Below, piece after piece: positions 16,497 through 27,010 of a DNA stretch of 64,000 nt. A program made the position numbers and the translations under genes. Source of the stretch: Eubacterium sp. AF16-48 (GTDB lineage: Bacteria; Bacillota; Clostridia; Lachnospirales; Lachnospiraceae); NCBI RefSeq assembly GCF_003479405.1, contig NZ_QUHB01000003.1, forward strand, positions 1 to 64,000, read 5' to 3'. The first letter of the stretch is position 1; the number at the start of each line of letters is the position of its first letter. The notes below the pieces were generated by a model, which saw only the letters and a list, made by a program, of their open reading frames with translations, had not been told where the DNA came from and ran no database searches.

Positions 16497-16536
16497 ACTG
16501 ATAATGAAAAATTGATACTGATAATGAAAAATTGAT
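16497..16536 (+). repeat. Two tandem 20-bp repeats upstream of the giant binding protein
   Basis: ACTGATAATGAAAAATTGAT occurs twice without a gap (16497-16516, 16517-16536), and a third copy begins with ACT before diverging. It lies 90 bp ahead of the GTG start and just before the TATAAT at 16572-16577. It may be a regulator-binding repeat or replication slippage. Confidence 0.7.
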
Positions 16537-16626
16537 ACTTTCATCAAAGTGATTTTGGAAAATAAATGCAGTATAATATATTATGTGCAAAAGGGATTTT
16601 TATTAAATATTTTGGAGGAGAAAAAA

Positions 16627-19600
16627 GTGAAGAAGTTACTAAGAAAAGTGCTTGCGACGGTTCTTGCCGTAAGTATGACGATGACAAGTATTTCAGTGAC
16701 GAATATCAATGTTAAAGCCGCGGCATCTGCTACGGCAACCAATGCAGATGTCACCATGGAGGATAATACTAAGAAGGCATTTGGCGGCAAAGACGGAGAC
16801 TTATATAATTATATTAAATATGGCGTCAATACAAGTTCTGATGATGGTGTTGAGGATGGAAGGGATGCATCTAAAGCTGTTGATGGAAGCACAGATACAA
16901 GATGGGCTAACTCGAACCATACAAACGGACACTGGATTCAAATCGACTTAAAGCAAAGTTATTCCGTGTCTAAAATTGGGATTAGCTGGGAAGTAGCAAG
17001 TTCCATTGACTACAAAATAGAAATTTCAAATGATGGAAGAAGTTACAAGGAAGTTTCAAGGGTTAAAATAAGTGATTATACAGACCCTAAAAACAGGGTG
17101 GATACTGTAGCATTAAGTAATGCAGTGTCTGCAAGATACGTAAAAATAACAGATGTTGGTGATTCTTATTTGGCAGATTCAGGCAACAACAGACGTTATG
17201 GTGTATCTATATGGGAAATAGGCATATTTGGAAGTGAGGCTAAAGCATCGGTAGAAAGTACCATTAGTGACACCGGAGTCTTTACAAAAAAGACAAATAA
17301 TACAGGAGAGGCTTTTTCAGACATTTTAAATGACCAGTATTATAACTATGTGAGAAATAACGGAGTATCTGCCACAGCCAGTGGAGAGGAGAATAGCAGT
17401 ACTCCTATAAGTGGGGCTATTGATAATGATGCAAATACAAGATGGTATAATCCAAGTGGTGATGACACATACTATACTGTGGACTTAGGGGCAACATACA
17501 GTGTGGAGAAGGTATATTTAAGCTGGGAGCAGGCCAATGCCACTGTATATAATATTTATAAATCAGAAAATGGAACAGATTACAGCCTTATTACCACAGT
17601 TTACAACAGTGAAGCCTATGATTCGGATTCATATGCAAGGGTGGATAAAATAGAATTTAGTGCAGTTAATGCAAGATATATAAAAATACAAGCTGTACAG
17701 CGTACCTACAAAAAAAGTGGTTACAACGGAGGACAGTATAACGGAATTTCCCTTTATGAGGTAGGTATTTACGGAAATGAGCAGGAAAAATCTTATAGTA
17801 AGAAAGCTTTTGAAGAATTTTCTGTTGGAAATAAAGAAACTGTTGGTAATAAAATAGAGGCAGAGAATACAGACAGTAGAGCTGATGGAGTAAAAGATGA
17901 TGATAATTCCTCAGCCAGTGGAAGCAAAAATATAGGAGGACTGTCAGACGGAAAATGGGTTCAGTATAACATTAATTTTGACAGAATGACATCCAGAATA
18001 TATTTAAGATATAGTGGTAATGAAAATTCAGCAGGAAAAATAGATGTTTATGTTGACAACAGCACAATGTCAGGAACACCTGTTGCAACTATAAATGTAA
18101 GTTCCACAGGAAGTTGGAGCACATATACTGATATATCCGGTGAGGTTAGTATACCTGCGGGAAATCACAAAATATATTTGAAATTCACTACAGACACAGG
18201 AAAGAATTATGTATGTAATCTTGATTATTTCCAGTTTGAATATAAGCCGGAAAATGCAAATATAAAGCATGAGGCAGAAAAGGCTCATGCATATGTAAGA
18301 GGCACTGCCGGAAATAAGGTATCTAAAGAGTTAAGCGATAAATACTCAAATGGTGCGGCAATAGGAAAAATGAATACATATATGGAACATGACCGTTCAT
18401 ATTTAACTACCTATGTTAAAGCTGCAAATGCAGGATACTATAATATGAAAATAAAGTATTCCGGAACTATGACCACATCACTTCAATACAGAATAAATAA
18501 TGGCAGTTGGAACACCTGTGACATAACAGATGTAGGTTCCTCATGGGATGAGGTAAAATCTGTAGATGTAAATGCTGAATTAAAACAGGGAATTAATAAA
18601 ATTGATATTTCAGGAGCAGTATGGGTTTGGAAAGGCGGAGAACATGGTCGTGAGGATAACAACAATGTCTGGGACGAATGGTTAAACATAGACTGTTTTA
18701 CATTGGAATATAGTGAAGATGTTAAATTGGCATTTTCAGGCGTTTTAGATACAACATTAAAAGGAAATAAAATACAGGCAGAGGCTTTTTCTAAAAGTTC
18801 AGGGGATATAACAGTAGAAGGTGAAAATGACAGTTATGTAGATGGAACAAATCTTGGAGGACTTAGAAATGGAAAATGGGCAGAATACAATGTTTTCTTT
18901 GATAGGAAGGTATCAAAGATATATTTAAGAAACAGCGTAAAAAATGATAATGGTGGAAAAGTTGAAATATATGTTGATGACAGCTCAATGTCAGGAACGC
19001 CTGTTGCTACAGTGCAAACAACGGGAACAGGTTCTGACTGGAAAAATTATGTTGATACGTCAGAAAACATTAGTATTCCATCAGGAAATCATGAAATATA
19101 TTTAAAATTTGTTGCAGATGGCTCAAAGGGAGCATGTAATCTTGATTATTTCCAGTTTGAGTACGAACCGGAAACGGTTTCAGACAGTAATGATAAGCAC
19201 GAAGCAGAAAATGCCCATGCTTACATTCAGGGAGATGCAGATAGCGAACATAATATACAGGAAGATAATGCGTTTTCTAATGGAAAAGCAGTAGGTGGAA
19301 TGAACGCATGGCCGGATAATGGCAGGGCGTACCTTACTTCTTATGTTGACGTAAAACATGCAGGAAAGTATAAACTCACTGTTGCGTATGCATCAGGAAG
19401 TTCAAAAGATACAAACATTGATTGCAGAATTAACAGTACAGGTAATTCCAGTTGGACAAGTATTTCAGCACCTGTTACAGGTGGATGGACAACAGTTAAA
19501 ACAATATCTACTGAAGTTACCTTAAATAAGGGAGTAAATGTAATTGATATTACAGGTGCTTCTAATATTCCTTATTCTGAAAGCAATTCATGGCAGCAGG

Positions 19601-22600
19601 CAAATGTAGACTATTTCAAGTTGGAAAGAGTTACTGATAAGGATAACCTTGCCTTTGGAAAACCGGTGGAGGCATCCGGTTCACAGCCTAATTTTGGCGC
19701 AGAAAATGCCGTAGATGAAGATGAAGACACAAGATGGGGAAGTGGTGAAATTGGTGATAAAGGATATTTCATAATTGACCTTGAAAAATTATATGAAATT
19801 GAAAAAGTCAGCATTATGTTTGAAAAAGCGTATCCTGATGATTTTCAGATTCTTGTTTCAAGAGATAAGGTGAATTGGACTGTTGCAAGAACAGTCAGAG
19901 GTTTTAAAACAACAGATACAGACAAACTTAAATATGAGTCGGATGGCGTATGTTTAGGAAAGGCAAGATATGTAAAAGTACGTTGTATAAAAATGGCATA
20001 TCATGATAAAATGTCCATAAGAGATATCAGAGTTTATGGTACAGCAGTTAAGGGAGAGCTGTCAGACCTTTCAGTAGGAAAGGATGTAAAGGTAAGCAGT
20101 TCTGACAATGGAGCAACTACTTCTAATCCTAAAAATGCAGTAGACGGAAAGGATGACACAAGATGGGCAGCACCGAAGAAAGACGCTAATCCATGGTATC
20201 AGATTGATTTAGGAAAGCAGTGTGCAATAGATTCGGTAGATTTGAAATTTGAGCGTGCTTATGCAAAAAGTTTTAAAATTCAGATTTCAGATGACGGAAA
20301 AACATGGACTGATTATCGGACTGTTACAAACTGGACAGAGCCGGGAGATGCTGATGAAATTCAAAAAGATGCCTATTATGCAAACCTTGAATTAGGAAAC
20401 AGCATTCATATGGATAATGTAAAAACAAGATACGTTAGATTATATACAGATGAAAAAGTAAGAGGTGGAAGCTGGGGATTATCCCTTTATGAATTTGAAG
20501 TGTGGGGAAAAGAAACAGATAAGACAGATTATTGGACTAATCAGTCTAAGAAAAATTATGGAATTTATCCCATATCAGCACTACAGGATACGGAAAAAGC
20601 CGGAATGATTGACAGCAGTCTTGTACAGGATGATGTAATAGGTACAGGGGATACATATGACGTTGTATATGAAGCAAATAAGGATTTATATTTTTATGTA
20701 AACCCGAGAGAATTGTATTATGAAGCATCAAAGCATACAATTTACTGGTCATCAGGAAATTCAGGTGATGAATTAAGAGGTGCTGAAAGTCATGATGAGG
20801 GAATAGTTTCCTATAAGGGGCAACAGCAGGCAACTGTTCAGTATAAGCTACCGGCAAACCTTGATTTTGGAGACAAAGATTATGTTGAGACACAAATAGG
20901 ATGTCAGATTTTTGAAAAAGCTGATTCAGGCAAGGAAAGTCTAAAGTTTAGTTTGGTTTATAAAGTAAGAGTTTGGAAGTCGGCAATTATTATAGAAGAT
21001 AAATTAAGCGAAAATGGTAGTCTTTGTGTTAAGAATCCTGAAAGTGGCTGTACATATGAGTGGCAAAAGAGTAGTGACGGAGAAACATGGACTGATGTGG
21101 CAAAGAAGAGATATGATCTTGAGATATTGGGAAACATTAAGGATGGAATAACAAATGACATTGTTCACGTTGCAGAAGATTTAGGCGGTGGTAAATACTA
21201 CAGAGTAAGAAAAAGTGGCACTACACAGTGGTCACATTCTTACAAAGTACAATATTATAACAATATACAAAATGGAGATTTTGAGTATCCGGCAATGTTT
21301 TCAACAGATGAAGATGGAAAAATCTTCCCATTTAACTCAAATGGTGATGAACAGCAGTATCCTAACGGATATGAAGGTTTAATGTGGAAAACAACAGCAC
21401 CGGGATGGACTAACGGGCCAAATAGTAACCGTGTAGGACATGATATTGAAATTGTAAATGGAAGAAAGTTAAAAACCTCAGGAGAAAACGAACAGGTATC
21501 CCAGTTCTCCGTAACACAGGATGAAATGTACAAAAACAATGCTCATGGAGACCAGTTTGCAGAGCTTAACTGTGAAAATGTAGGTGCATTATATCAGGAT
21601 ATTTTAACAACACCTAATTCACAGTGTTATTGGGATTTGGATTATGCAGGACGCTGGTGTCAGAACAGTATGTATGTTGTGGCAATGTCAGCTAAAGATG
21701 CAAAAAATTATACGACAGCTGAGCAGATTAAGGCATTAATAAGCAAAGATGACGTTAAGGCTATAGAAACCAATAAGGAGGGAACAACAGGTACAACTCT
21801 TACATTATCTGACGGAGTTACTGCAACTATGTGGAAGGTAACAAGTAAGAAAAATGCAGGAGAGTGGAACGACCATAATGGTATATACAATGCTCCATCA
21901 GGAGATAAAAACTACATTACACGTTTCTTCTTTGTCTCAGCAGGAGGTGCAAAGAGAAATGAAAGTGATACAGCAAATGAAACTGTAGGAAGTTTATTGG
22001 ATAATGTAACATTTGAGCAGAGACAGTCATACACCATTGAGTATTATGTTGATGGACAAAAACAGGATAATTTAACAGTAAATGGTACTGTTAATCCTTA
22101 TGACAGAGTGGCTGTACCTAGTCCGTCAGAAGTTAGTGAACTTACATTATATCAGGCAAAAATAAGTGGTGAAAATGATGCTGATTCTAAAGATTTCTAT
22201 GTAGATGAAAACGACAGAAACATGACGGTGGCATATAACCACAATGTATTAAAGCTTTATTACAAAAGTGGAATTGTAGTTGCAACAGTTAAGGTAGAAG
22301 GTTTAGATACAATACCTGATGGCTACACCATAGTTGCAAAACTGAAAGATAAATCAGGTAATATTTTACAAAGTAAAACTATTAATCAAAGTGATTTTGT
22401 CAAGATAGAAAAGGCTCAGGGAGGAGAGGCAAGCGGATATTTTAAGACCGTTACTTTCGATGGAGCAAAATTAACAAATCAAAATCAATATACAGTAGAA
22501 GAGGTGATTGTAAGCAACAATTATCTTCCTTATTACTTAGAAAAAGTTAATAAAAACGGAACAGAGGAAGAGGTTGGTATAAGCCATATTAATGGGACAA

Positions 22601-23967
22601 ATCTTGCATATACTGCTGAATTTACATATTCATCAGCTAAGGGTAATTCTGTTGAGTTTATAAATATTTATAATCCTATTAGAAAAGTTACCATAAAGAA
22701 AAATGTATCAGGGAATATGGCTGAGAAGGATAAAAACTTTAACTTTACAATAGCCATTGAAAAGGATGGAAAAGCAATAGATGCCGCAAAGCTTCCTAAT
22801 ACAGGACTTACAGAAACTGAAACAGGAAAGTACAGGTTTAGCTTAAAGCACTCTGAAGAAATAGAGTTATACGTATATAACAATTGTAAGGTTACAGTAA
22901 CAGAGGACGATTATAGTAAAAAAGATGTTGATACTAACATATGGAGTGATGAGTATTACAAAACCTCCTGGGTTATAAATCAGGGAGACAGCACAGACGG
23001 AAGGGAAGTTACGGTAAATAAAGTAACCGGAGATACAGTTCTTTCATGCACCAATACTTATAATGATTTAGGTGATGTGGAAGTACAGGGCTTCCAAATG
23101 AATGGAAATAAAGATAAAGGAGGAGTATCTGAATATAGTCCGTCTTTCAGGGTAGTATGCAGAGTAAGCAAAAATACTATTAAAGGAAAGAAAGTTAAAA
23201 AGTTTGGTGTTGTATATGCCATTAAAGGAGAAACAGTTGGAAAGGATAGGGAACAGCTGGAAAAATTAATGACAAAAGAAGGGGCATCAGGCAATAGTAA
23301 CGTAAAAGTACATGAGGAAACACCAAATGGTGTGTATGCAGATTGGAGTACAAAGGACGGTTCAGAGTTCTCTACAAAATATTGGAGTTACTATGGTTTA
23401 ACTTTTAAGTGTTTAAGCTACATGTTTGACACATTAGAGGAAAAAGTTACTGTAAGGGCATATGCTGAAATGGCAGACGGAAAAATAGAATATGGAAATA
23501 ATATTTATACTGTTGATATGTACGAGATAGCTAAGCATCTTTACAGCAATCAGAAAATGAGTACATTAAAGGGACACAGGTTCTTATATGATAATGTATT
23601 AAATCTGGTTGATATGCAGCATAACAGAGTCGGAATTGCTAAGGCAATGATGAAAACTCTTAATGTTACAAGTACCAGTAGCAAGTATTATAACCTGTTA
23701 AATACAGTATATAGAGACATGAATGACTTTATTTACTGTCAGAATAGTTATAAGGGTGAATACTCACAAAGAGAGGAATTTTATTCAAAAAATCTGACGG
23801 AAGAACAAAATAAGGAACTGTTAGATGCATTAAACAATGCACGAGGTACAACTTATACGGACTTAAACCAATGGATTTATAATGAAGTTGAAAAGATAGG
23901 AAATTATAAAGGATATTATAGAAAAGTCCAGTATGAGTGGAATGGTGGAATCTATATAAGAAAGTAG
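16627..23967 (+). CDS. Giant secreted multi-CBM surface protein
   Basis: A 2,446-residue secreted protein. Order, with rough residues: signal peptide ending near NINVKAAAS (1-34); F5/8 type C/CBM32-like modules at 57-204 and 235-388; CBM6-like at 408-541 and 713-848; CBM35-like at 543-695 and 855-1003; two more F5/8 modules at 1006-1140 and 1145-1296; Ig-like and unassigned regions to ~1800; MucBP-like and pilin/Cna-type beta-sandwich domains at ~1800-2145; then the C-terminal module shared with the neighbouring enzymes (from ~2150). No catalytic domain is recognisable, so it is probably a glycan-binding scaffold or adhesin. The start is GTG 16627 after GGAGGAG. It heads the cluster with two GH5 genes. 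Confidence 0.85.
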   Translation: MKKLLRKVLATVLAVSMTMTSISVTNINVKAAASATATNADVTMEDNTKKAFGGKDGDLYNYIKYGVNTSSDDGVEDGRDASKAVDGSTDTRWANSNHTNGHWIQIDLKQSYSVSKIGISWEVASSIDYKIEISNDGRSYKEVSRVKISDYTDPKNRVDTVALSNAVSARYVKITDVGDSYLADSGNNRRYGVSIWEIGIFGSEAKASVESTISDTGVFTKKTNNTGEAFSDILNDQYYNYVRNNGVSATASGEENSSTPISGAIDNDANTRWYNPSGDDTYYTVDLGATYSVEKVYLSWEQANATVYNIYKSENGTDYSLITTVYNSEAYDSDSYARVDKIEFSAVNARYIKIQAVQRTYKKSGYNGGQYNGISLYEVGIYGNEQEKSYSKKAFEEFSVGNKETVGNKIEAENTDSRADGVKDDDNSSASGSKNIGGLSDGKWVQYNINFDRMTSRIYLRYSGNENSAGKIDVYVDNSTMSGTPVATINVSSTGSWSTYTDISGEVSIPAGNHKIYLKFTTDTGKNYVCNLDYFQFEYKPENANIKHEAEKAHAYVRGTAGNKVSKELSDKYSNGAAIGKMNTYMEHDRSYLTTYVKAANAGYYNMKIKYSGTMTTSLQYRINNGSWNTCDITDVGSSWDEVKSVDVNAELKQGINKIDISGAVWVWKGGEHGREDNNNVWDEWLNIDCFTLEYSEDVKLAFSGVLDTTLKGNKIQAEAFSKSSGDITVEGENDSYVDGTNLGGLRNGKWAEYNVFFDRKVSKIYLRNSVKNDNGGKVEIYVDDSSMSGTPVATVQTTGTGSDWKNYVDTSENISIPSGNHEIYLKFVADGSKGACNLDYFQFEYEPETVSDSNDKHEAENAHAYIQGDADSEHNIQEDNAFSNGKAVGGMNAWPDNGRAYLTSYVDVKHAGKYKLTVAYASGSSKDTNIDCRINSTGNSSWTSISAPVTGGWTTVKTISTEVTLNKGVNVIDITGASNIPYSESNSWQQANVDYFKLERVTDKDNLAFGKPVEASGSQPNFGAENAVDEDEDTRWGSGEIGDKGYFIIDLEKLYEIEKVSIMFEKAYPDDFQILVSRDKVNWTVARTVRGFKTTDTDKLKYESDGVCLGKARYVKVRCIKMAYHDKMSIRDIRVYGTAVKGELSDLSVGKDVKVSSSDNGATTSNPKNAVDGKDDTRWAAPKKDANPWYQIDLGKQCAIDSVDLKFERAYAKSFKIQISDDGKTWTDYRTVTNWTEPGDADEIQKDAYYANLELGNSIHMDNVKTRYVRLYTDEKVRGGSWGLSLYEFEVWGKETDKTDYWTNQSKKNYGIYPISALQDTEKAGMIDSSLVQDDVIGTGDTYDVVYEANKDLYFYVNPRELYYEASKHTIYWSSGNSGDELRGAESHDEGIVSYKGQQQATVQYKLPANLDFGDKDYVETQIGCQIFEKADSGKESLKFSLVYKVRVWKSAIIIEDKLSENGSLCVKNPESGCTYEWQKSSDGETWTDVAKKRYDLEILGNIKDGITNDIVHVAEDLGGGKYYRVRKSGTTQWSHSYKVQYYNNIQNGDFEYPAMFSTDEDGKIFPFNSNGDEQQYPNGYEGLMWKTTAPGWTNGPNSNRVGHDIEIVNGRKLKTSGENEQVSQFSVTQDEMYKNNAHGDQFAELNCENVGALYQDILTTPNSQCYWDLDYAGRWCQNSMYVVAMSAKDAKNYTTAEQIKALISKDDVKAIETNKEGTTGTTLTLSDGVTATMWKVTSKKNAGEWNDHNGIYNAPSGDKNYITRFFFVSAGGAKRNESDTANETVGSLLDNVTFEQRQSYTIEYYVDGQKQDNLTVNGTVNPYDRVAVPSPSEVSELTLYQAKISGENDADSKDFYVDENDRNMTVAYNHNVLKLYYKSGIVVATVKVEGLDTIPDGYTIVAKLKDKSGNILQSKTINQSDFVKIEKAQGGEASGYFKTVTFDGAKLTNQNQYTVEEVIVSNNYLPYYLEKVNKNGTEEEVGISHINGTNLAYTAEFTYSSAKGNSVEFINIYNPIRKVTIKKNVSGNMAEKDKNFNFTIAIEKDGKAIDAAKLPNTGLTETETGKYRFSLKHSEEIELYVYNNCKVTVTEDDYSKKDVDTNIWSDEYYKTSWVINQGDSTDGREVTVNKVTGDTVLSCTNTYNDLGDVEVQGFQMNGNKDKGGVSEYSPSFRVVCRVSKNTIKGKKVKKFGVVYAIKGETVGKDREQLEKLMTKEGASGNSNVKVHEETPNGVYADWSTKDGSEFSTKYWSYYGLTFKCLSYMFDTLEEKVTVRAYAEMADGKIEYGNNIYTVDMYEIAKHLYSNQKMSTLKGHRFLYDNVLNLVDMQHNRVGIAKAMMKTLNVTSTSSKYYNLLNTVYRDMNDFIYCQNSYKGEYSQREEFYSKNLTEEQNKELLDALNNARGTTYTDLNQWIYNEVEKIGNYKGYYRKVQYEWNGGIYIRK

Positions 23968-23987
23968 CGTTGAAAAGGAGAAAGCAA

Positions 23988-24176
23988 ATGATTAAACGAA
24001 AATTATATACAACACCGGAAGTAATAGTTACAAAATTTGAAGTTAATAAAAATATGATGGTGAGCCTTACACCGGAGACAACTGCGTCTCCGGATGGCCC
24101 TGGGGACACTGAAACAAGAGATTGGTTTTCACCACCGGAAGTTACAGGAGGAAACATAGGAGACCTTTTTGACTAA
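23988..24176 (+). CDS. 62-residue peptide of unknown function
   Basis: A small gene 20 bases after the giant binding protein and 36 bases before the first GH5 gene, with a strong AAAAGGAG site (23973-23980). It has no signal peptide or membrane helix. The N-terminus MIKRKLYTTPEVIVTKFEV has the Tyr-x-x-Pro-x-(V/L) spacing seen in some RiPP leader peptides, and the C-terminal half is rich in Thr, Pro, Asp and Gly (TPETTASPDGPGDTE). No maturase gene is visible nearby, so a RiPP role is speculative. The gene context suggests a link with the secreted enzymes. Confidence 0.65.
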   Translation: MIKRKLYTTPEVIVTKFEVNKNMMVSLTPETTASPDGPGDTETRDWFSPPEVTGGNIGDLFD

Positions 24177-24212
24177 AGTAACAGTGGATTTTGTATCTAT
24201 AGGAGAACAGTT

Positions 24213-26987
24213 ATGAATATATTGAAAAAGATAAGCAGTTTATTATTAAGTATTGCATTAATAATTACAGGTATTAATGTGAATACCATGACGTTAAATA
24301 CGGTAAAAGCTGCTTCAACACAAAAGGAAGTTTATCCTAATTTTTTGAAAACAGAAGGAAAAGAAATTAAAAATACCAATGGTAACACAGTATATTTAAG
24401 AGGTGTTAATGCCGGAGGGTATATGCTACAGGAAATATGGCTATGTGCCACAAAAGGAGCAACAAGTGACGACACCAGTGGAAATATAAGGTGTCAACAG
24501 GACATAATCAATCAACTTACAGACCGTTTGGGAAGTGAAAGAGCAGCAGAGCTGATTAATACATATGAGGAAAATTATTGGACATCAAAGGATTTTGAAA
24601 ACTGTGCAAGACTGGGAGTTAATTGTATAAGACTTCCAATATGGTATAGAAATTTAGTGGACGAAAATGGAAACTGGTACAGTAATGCTTTTGACCGTTT
24701 AGACTGGTTTATTGAAACGGCAGGACGTTATGGAATATATGTAATTATAGATATGCATGGTGCCTATGGTTCACAAAACGGAAGTCATAACTCAGGAATA
24801 TATGGTGGAAGTACCAATCAGCAGAAAAGGGATAATTCAAAATTATTTTTTGGAACAGATGCAGCTACTAATCAGGCAAAATTCTATGAGATGTGGTACA
24901 AAATAGCAGACCATTATAAAAACAACCCTGTTGTTGCCGGTTATGATTTGTTAAATGAACCTATGGCAGATTATATGAGTGATTCAGGTTTAAATGAAAC
25001 TAAGCAGGAAAGATTGTCGATTTTGTGGAATGTTTACGACAAGGCATATAAAAGAATAAGAACAGTTGATACAAATCATATAATAATGATGGAAGCAGTG
25101 TGGGATCCTGATACACTTCCAAACCCTACAGAAAAGGGTTGGGAAAATGTAGTTTATGAATATCATCAGTATATGTATGATGACTATGACAATGCATCAG
25201 GAACACAAATAAGTTCTATGCAAAGCAAAATCGACAGCATTAACAGTGCAGCACACAATGTGCCAAGCTATATTGGTGAGTTTAATTACATGAGCAACAA
25301 CGATACATGGAATACAGGAGTTAAGCTGCTTAATGACAACAATCTGAATTGGACAATATGGAATTATAAGTGTACAAAGCAATATGGAAACTGGGGATTA
25401 TACAATACTCCGGGAAACGGCTCAGATTCAGATACTAATAACTATTGGGCGGATGTTGAAAATGATTCTTATGATACTATATTAAGCAAGTGGTCAAAAG
25501 TAGGAGAAAGCACTGAAAATACAGGATTGACATCAAAAATTAAAGATTATTTTCCGGGAGTAGTAGAAAATATTGCTACATCAAAGGTAAAATCAGTTTC
25601 AGGTGTAAATGCTCAGGGAATGCTTAATTCCATTAACGTAACATGGTATCCTAAGGCTGATATGGATAGTAACCCAAAGTATAATATATACGTTGACGGT
25701 TCTACAACTCCTGCAATGACAGTTAATCAATCAGTTGTTAAAGTATCAAAGGTGACTAAGGAGGCTACGGATTATTCAAACCAATATGGAATAGTAAATG
25801 ATAAAAAAGATGGTGTTAACTATAATATAGGAGGAACCCATAACGGTGCCTGGACTAAATATGACGATATTTCCTTAAGTTCACCGGCAACATCACTTTC
25901 AATAAATTATTCCTGTGCTAAAGGAAACAGCGGAATGATTTATTTATATGAGGATTCCATGGACGGAGAAATAATTGGTTCATTAAAGGTGACACCGCCG
26001 AAAACTGAAGCATCATGGTCAGACTATGTTACAGCTACAATAGATTTGTATAAGCCATTAAGTGCAGGAAAGCATACGGTATATATGAAATTTGTGAATA
26101 ATACCAGTGGAAATATTGCAAATGTAAAGGATTTTACTTTTATATGTCCATCAGCAACAGCTACAATAGCTAATGTGGAAGCCGGAAAACATAGTGTGAG
26201 TATTCAGGCGTCTGTTGATGAGGCAGTTTCTAGTGAAGATATATCTAACGAAGTTGAAGTAGTAACAGAATCTTCTATTATAAAGACTGATAAAATCAGC
26301 ATTAAAGGTTTCCAGATAAAAACAAATGGAAACAGATATTATAATGCAAGTGGAGAAGTTGTATTTGATGAGGAAGGTGCGGAAAAAGTAGCATTTAGAA
26401 CAATATGCAGGGCACCGGCAGTAGGAGAAACAATTACCGTATCAGACAAGTCTTATAAGGTTAAAAATGTTGGAATTATATATACAATTGATCCTAACGC
26501 TACAGGCGATGAAACAAAAGATGTATTTGACAGCTCCTATTCAGTGTTGAATACAAGTCAGATATCAGGAGCAGCTCATACATATATTGGAGCTCAAGAG
26601 TACAATGGTAATAATTACACATTAGGATATCTTGCTACGGATGATGGTATTTTAAGTAATAAAGACGGATATATGGAATATGTAAGAACCGTGAGAAATA
26701 ATTCATATTATGGAAGTGATAACTCACTTAATGTGATTACTAACTCTTTCCATGCAAGAGCTTTTGTAGTGGCAGAAGATGGAACCATTATATATGGAAA
26801 TAATGTTGAGTCAATGTCTATACCGGAGGTAGCTTATTATTTCTATAAAAATGCAATGTCATCAAACTATAATGGACATGCATACCTGTATGATACGATT
26901 TTAAGCAGAATAAGCGGTAATAAATACTATTTATCAACAAAAGTGGATTACGGATGGAATGACAACCTTTATGATCCTGGTAAGTAG
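24213..26987 (+). CDS. Secreted GH5 glucanase with CBM6-like and shared C-terminal modules
   Basis: A 924-residue extracellular glycoside hydrolase. Order: signal peptide (to about residue 34, LNTVKAAST); GH5 catalytic domain (about 40-450) with acid/base Glu249 in YDLLNEPM and nucleophile Glu356 in YIGEFNYM; linker; CBM6-like beta-sandwich (about 510-645); C-terminal module shared with three other proteins here (about 690-924, starting ISIKGFQIK and ending VDYGWND). The family cleaves beta-1,3-, beta-1,4- or mixed glucans; the substrate cannot be fixed. The ATG follows AGGAGA. The stop is shortly before the start of the second, homologous GH5. Confidence 0.9.
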   Translation: MNILKKISSLLLSIALIITGINVNTMTLNTVKAASTQKEVYPNFLKTEGKEIKNTNGNTVYLRGVNAGGYMLQEIWLCATKGATSDDTSGNIRCQQDIINQLTDRLGSERAAELINTYEENYWTSKDFENCARLGVNCIRLPIWYRNLVDENGNWYSNAFDRLDWFIETAGRYGIYVIIDMHGAYGSQNGSHNSGIYGGSTNQQKRDNSKLFFGTDAATNQAKFYEMWYKIADHYKNNPVVAGYDLLNEPMADYMSDSGLNETKQERLSILWNVYDKAYKRIRTVDTNHIIMMEAVWDPDTLPNPTEKGWENVVYEYHQYMYDDYDNASGTQISSMQSKIDSINSAAHNVPSYIGEFNYMSNNDTWNTGVKLLNDNNLNWTIWNYKCTKQYGNWGLYNTPGNGSDSDTNNYWADVENDSYDTILSKWSKVGESTENTGLTSKIKDYFPGVVENIATSKVKSVSGVNAQGMLNSINVTWYPKADMDSNPKYNIYVDGSTTPAMTVNQSVVKVSKVTKEATDYSNQYGIVNDKKDGVNYNIGGTHNGAWTKYDDISLSSPATSLSINYSCAKGNSGMIYLYEDSMDGEIIGSLKVTPPKTEASWSDYVTATIDLYKPLSAGKHTVYMKFVNNTSGNIANVKDFTFICPSATATIANVEAGKHSVSIQASVDEAVSSEDISNEVEVVTESSIIKTDKISIKGFQIKTNGNRYYNASGEVVFDEEGAEKVAFRTICRAPAVGETITVSDKSYKVKNVGIIYTIDPNATGDETKDVFDSSYSVLNTSQISGAAHTYIGAQEYNGNNYTLGYLATDDGILSNKDGYMEYVRTVRNNSYYGSDNSLNVITNSFHARAFVVAEDGTIIYGNNVESMSIPEVAYYFYKNAMSSNYNGHAYLYDTILSRISGNKYYLSTKVDYGWNDNLYDPGK

Positions 26988-27010
26988 TGGACAAAGTAAG
27001 GAGGCAGATT

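Noticed and set aside
16549-16626. 26-residue extension of the giant CBM protein
   Set aside because: It would begin upstream of the -10 TATAAT (16572-16577); GTG 16627 has GGAGGAG and starts a proper signal peptide.
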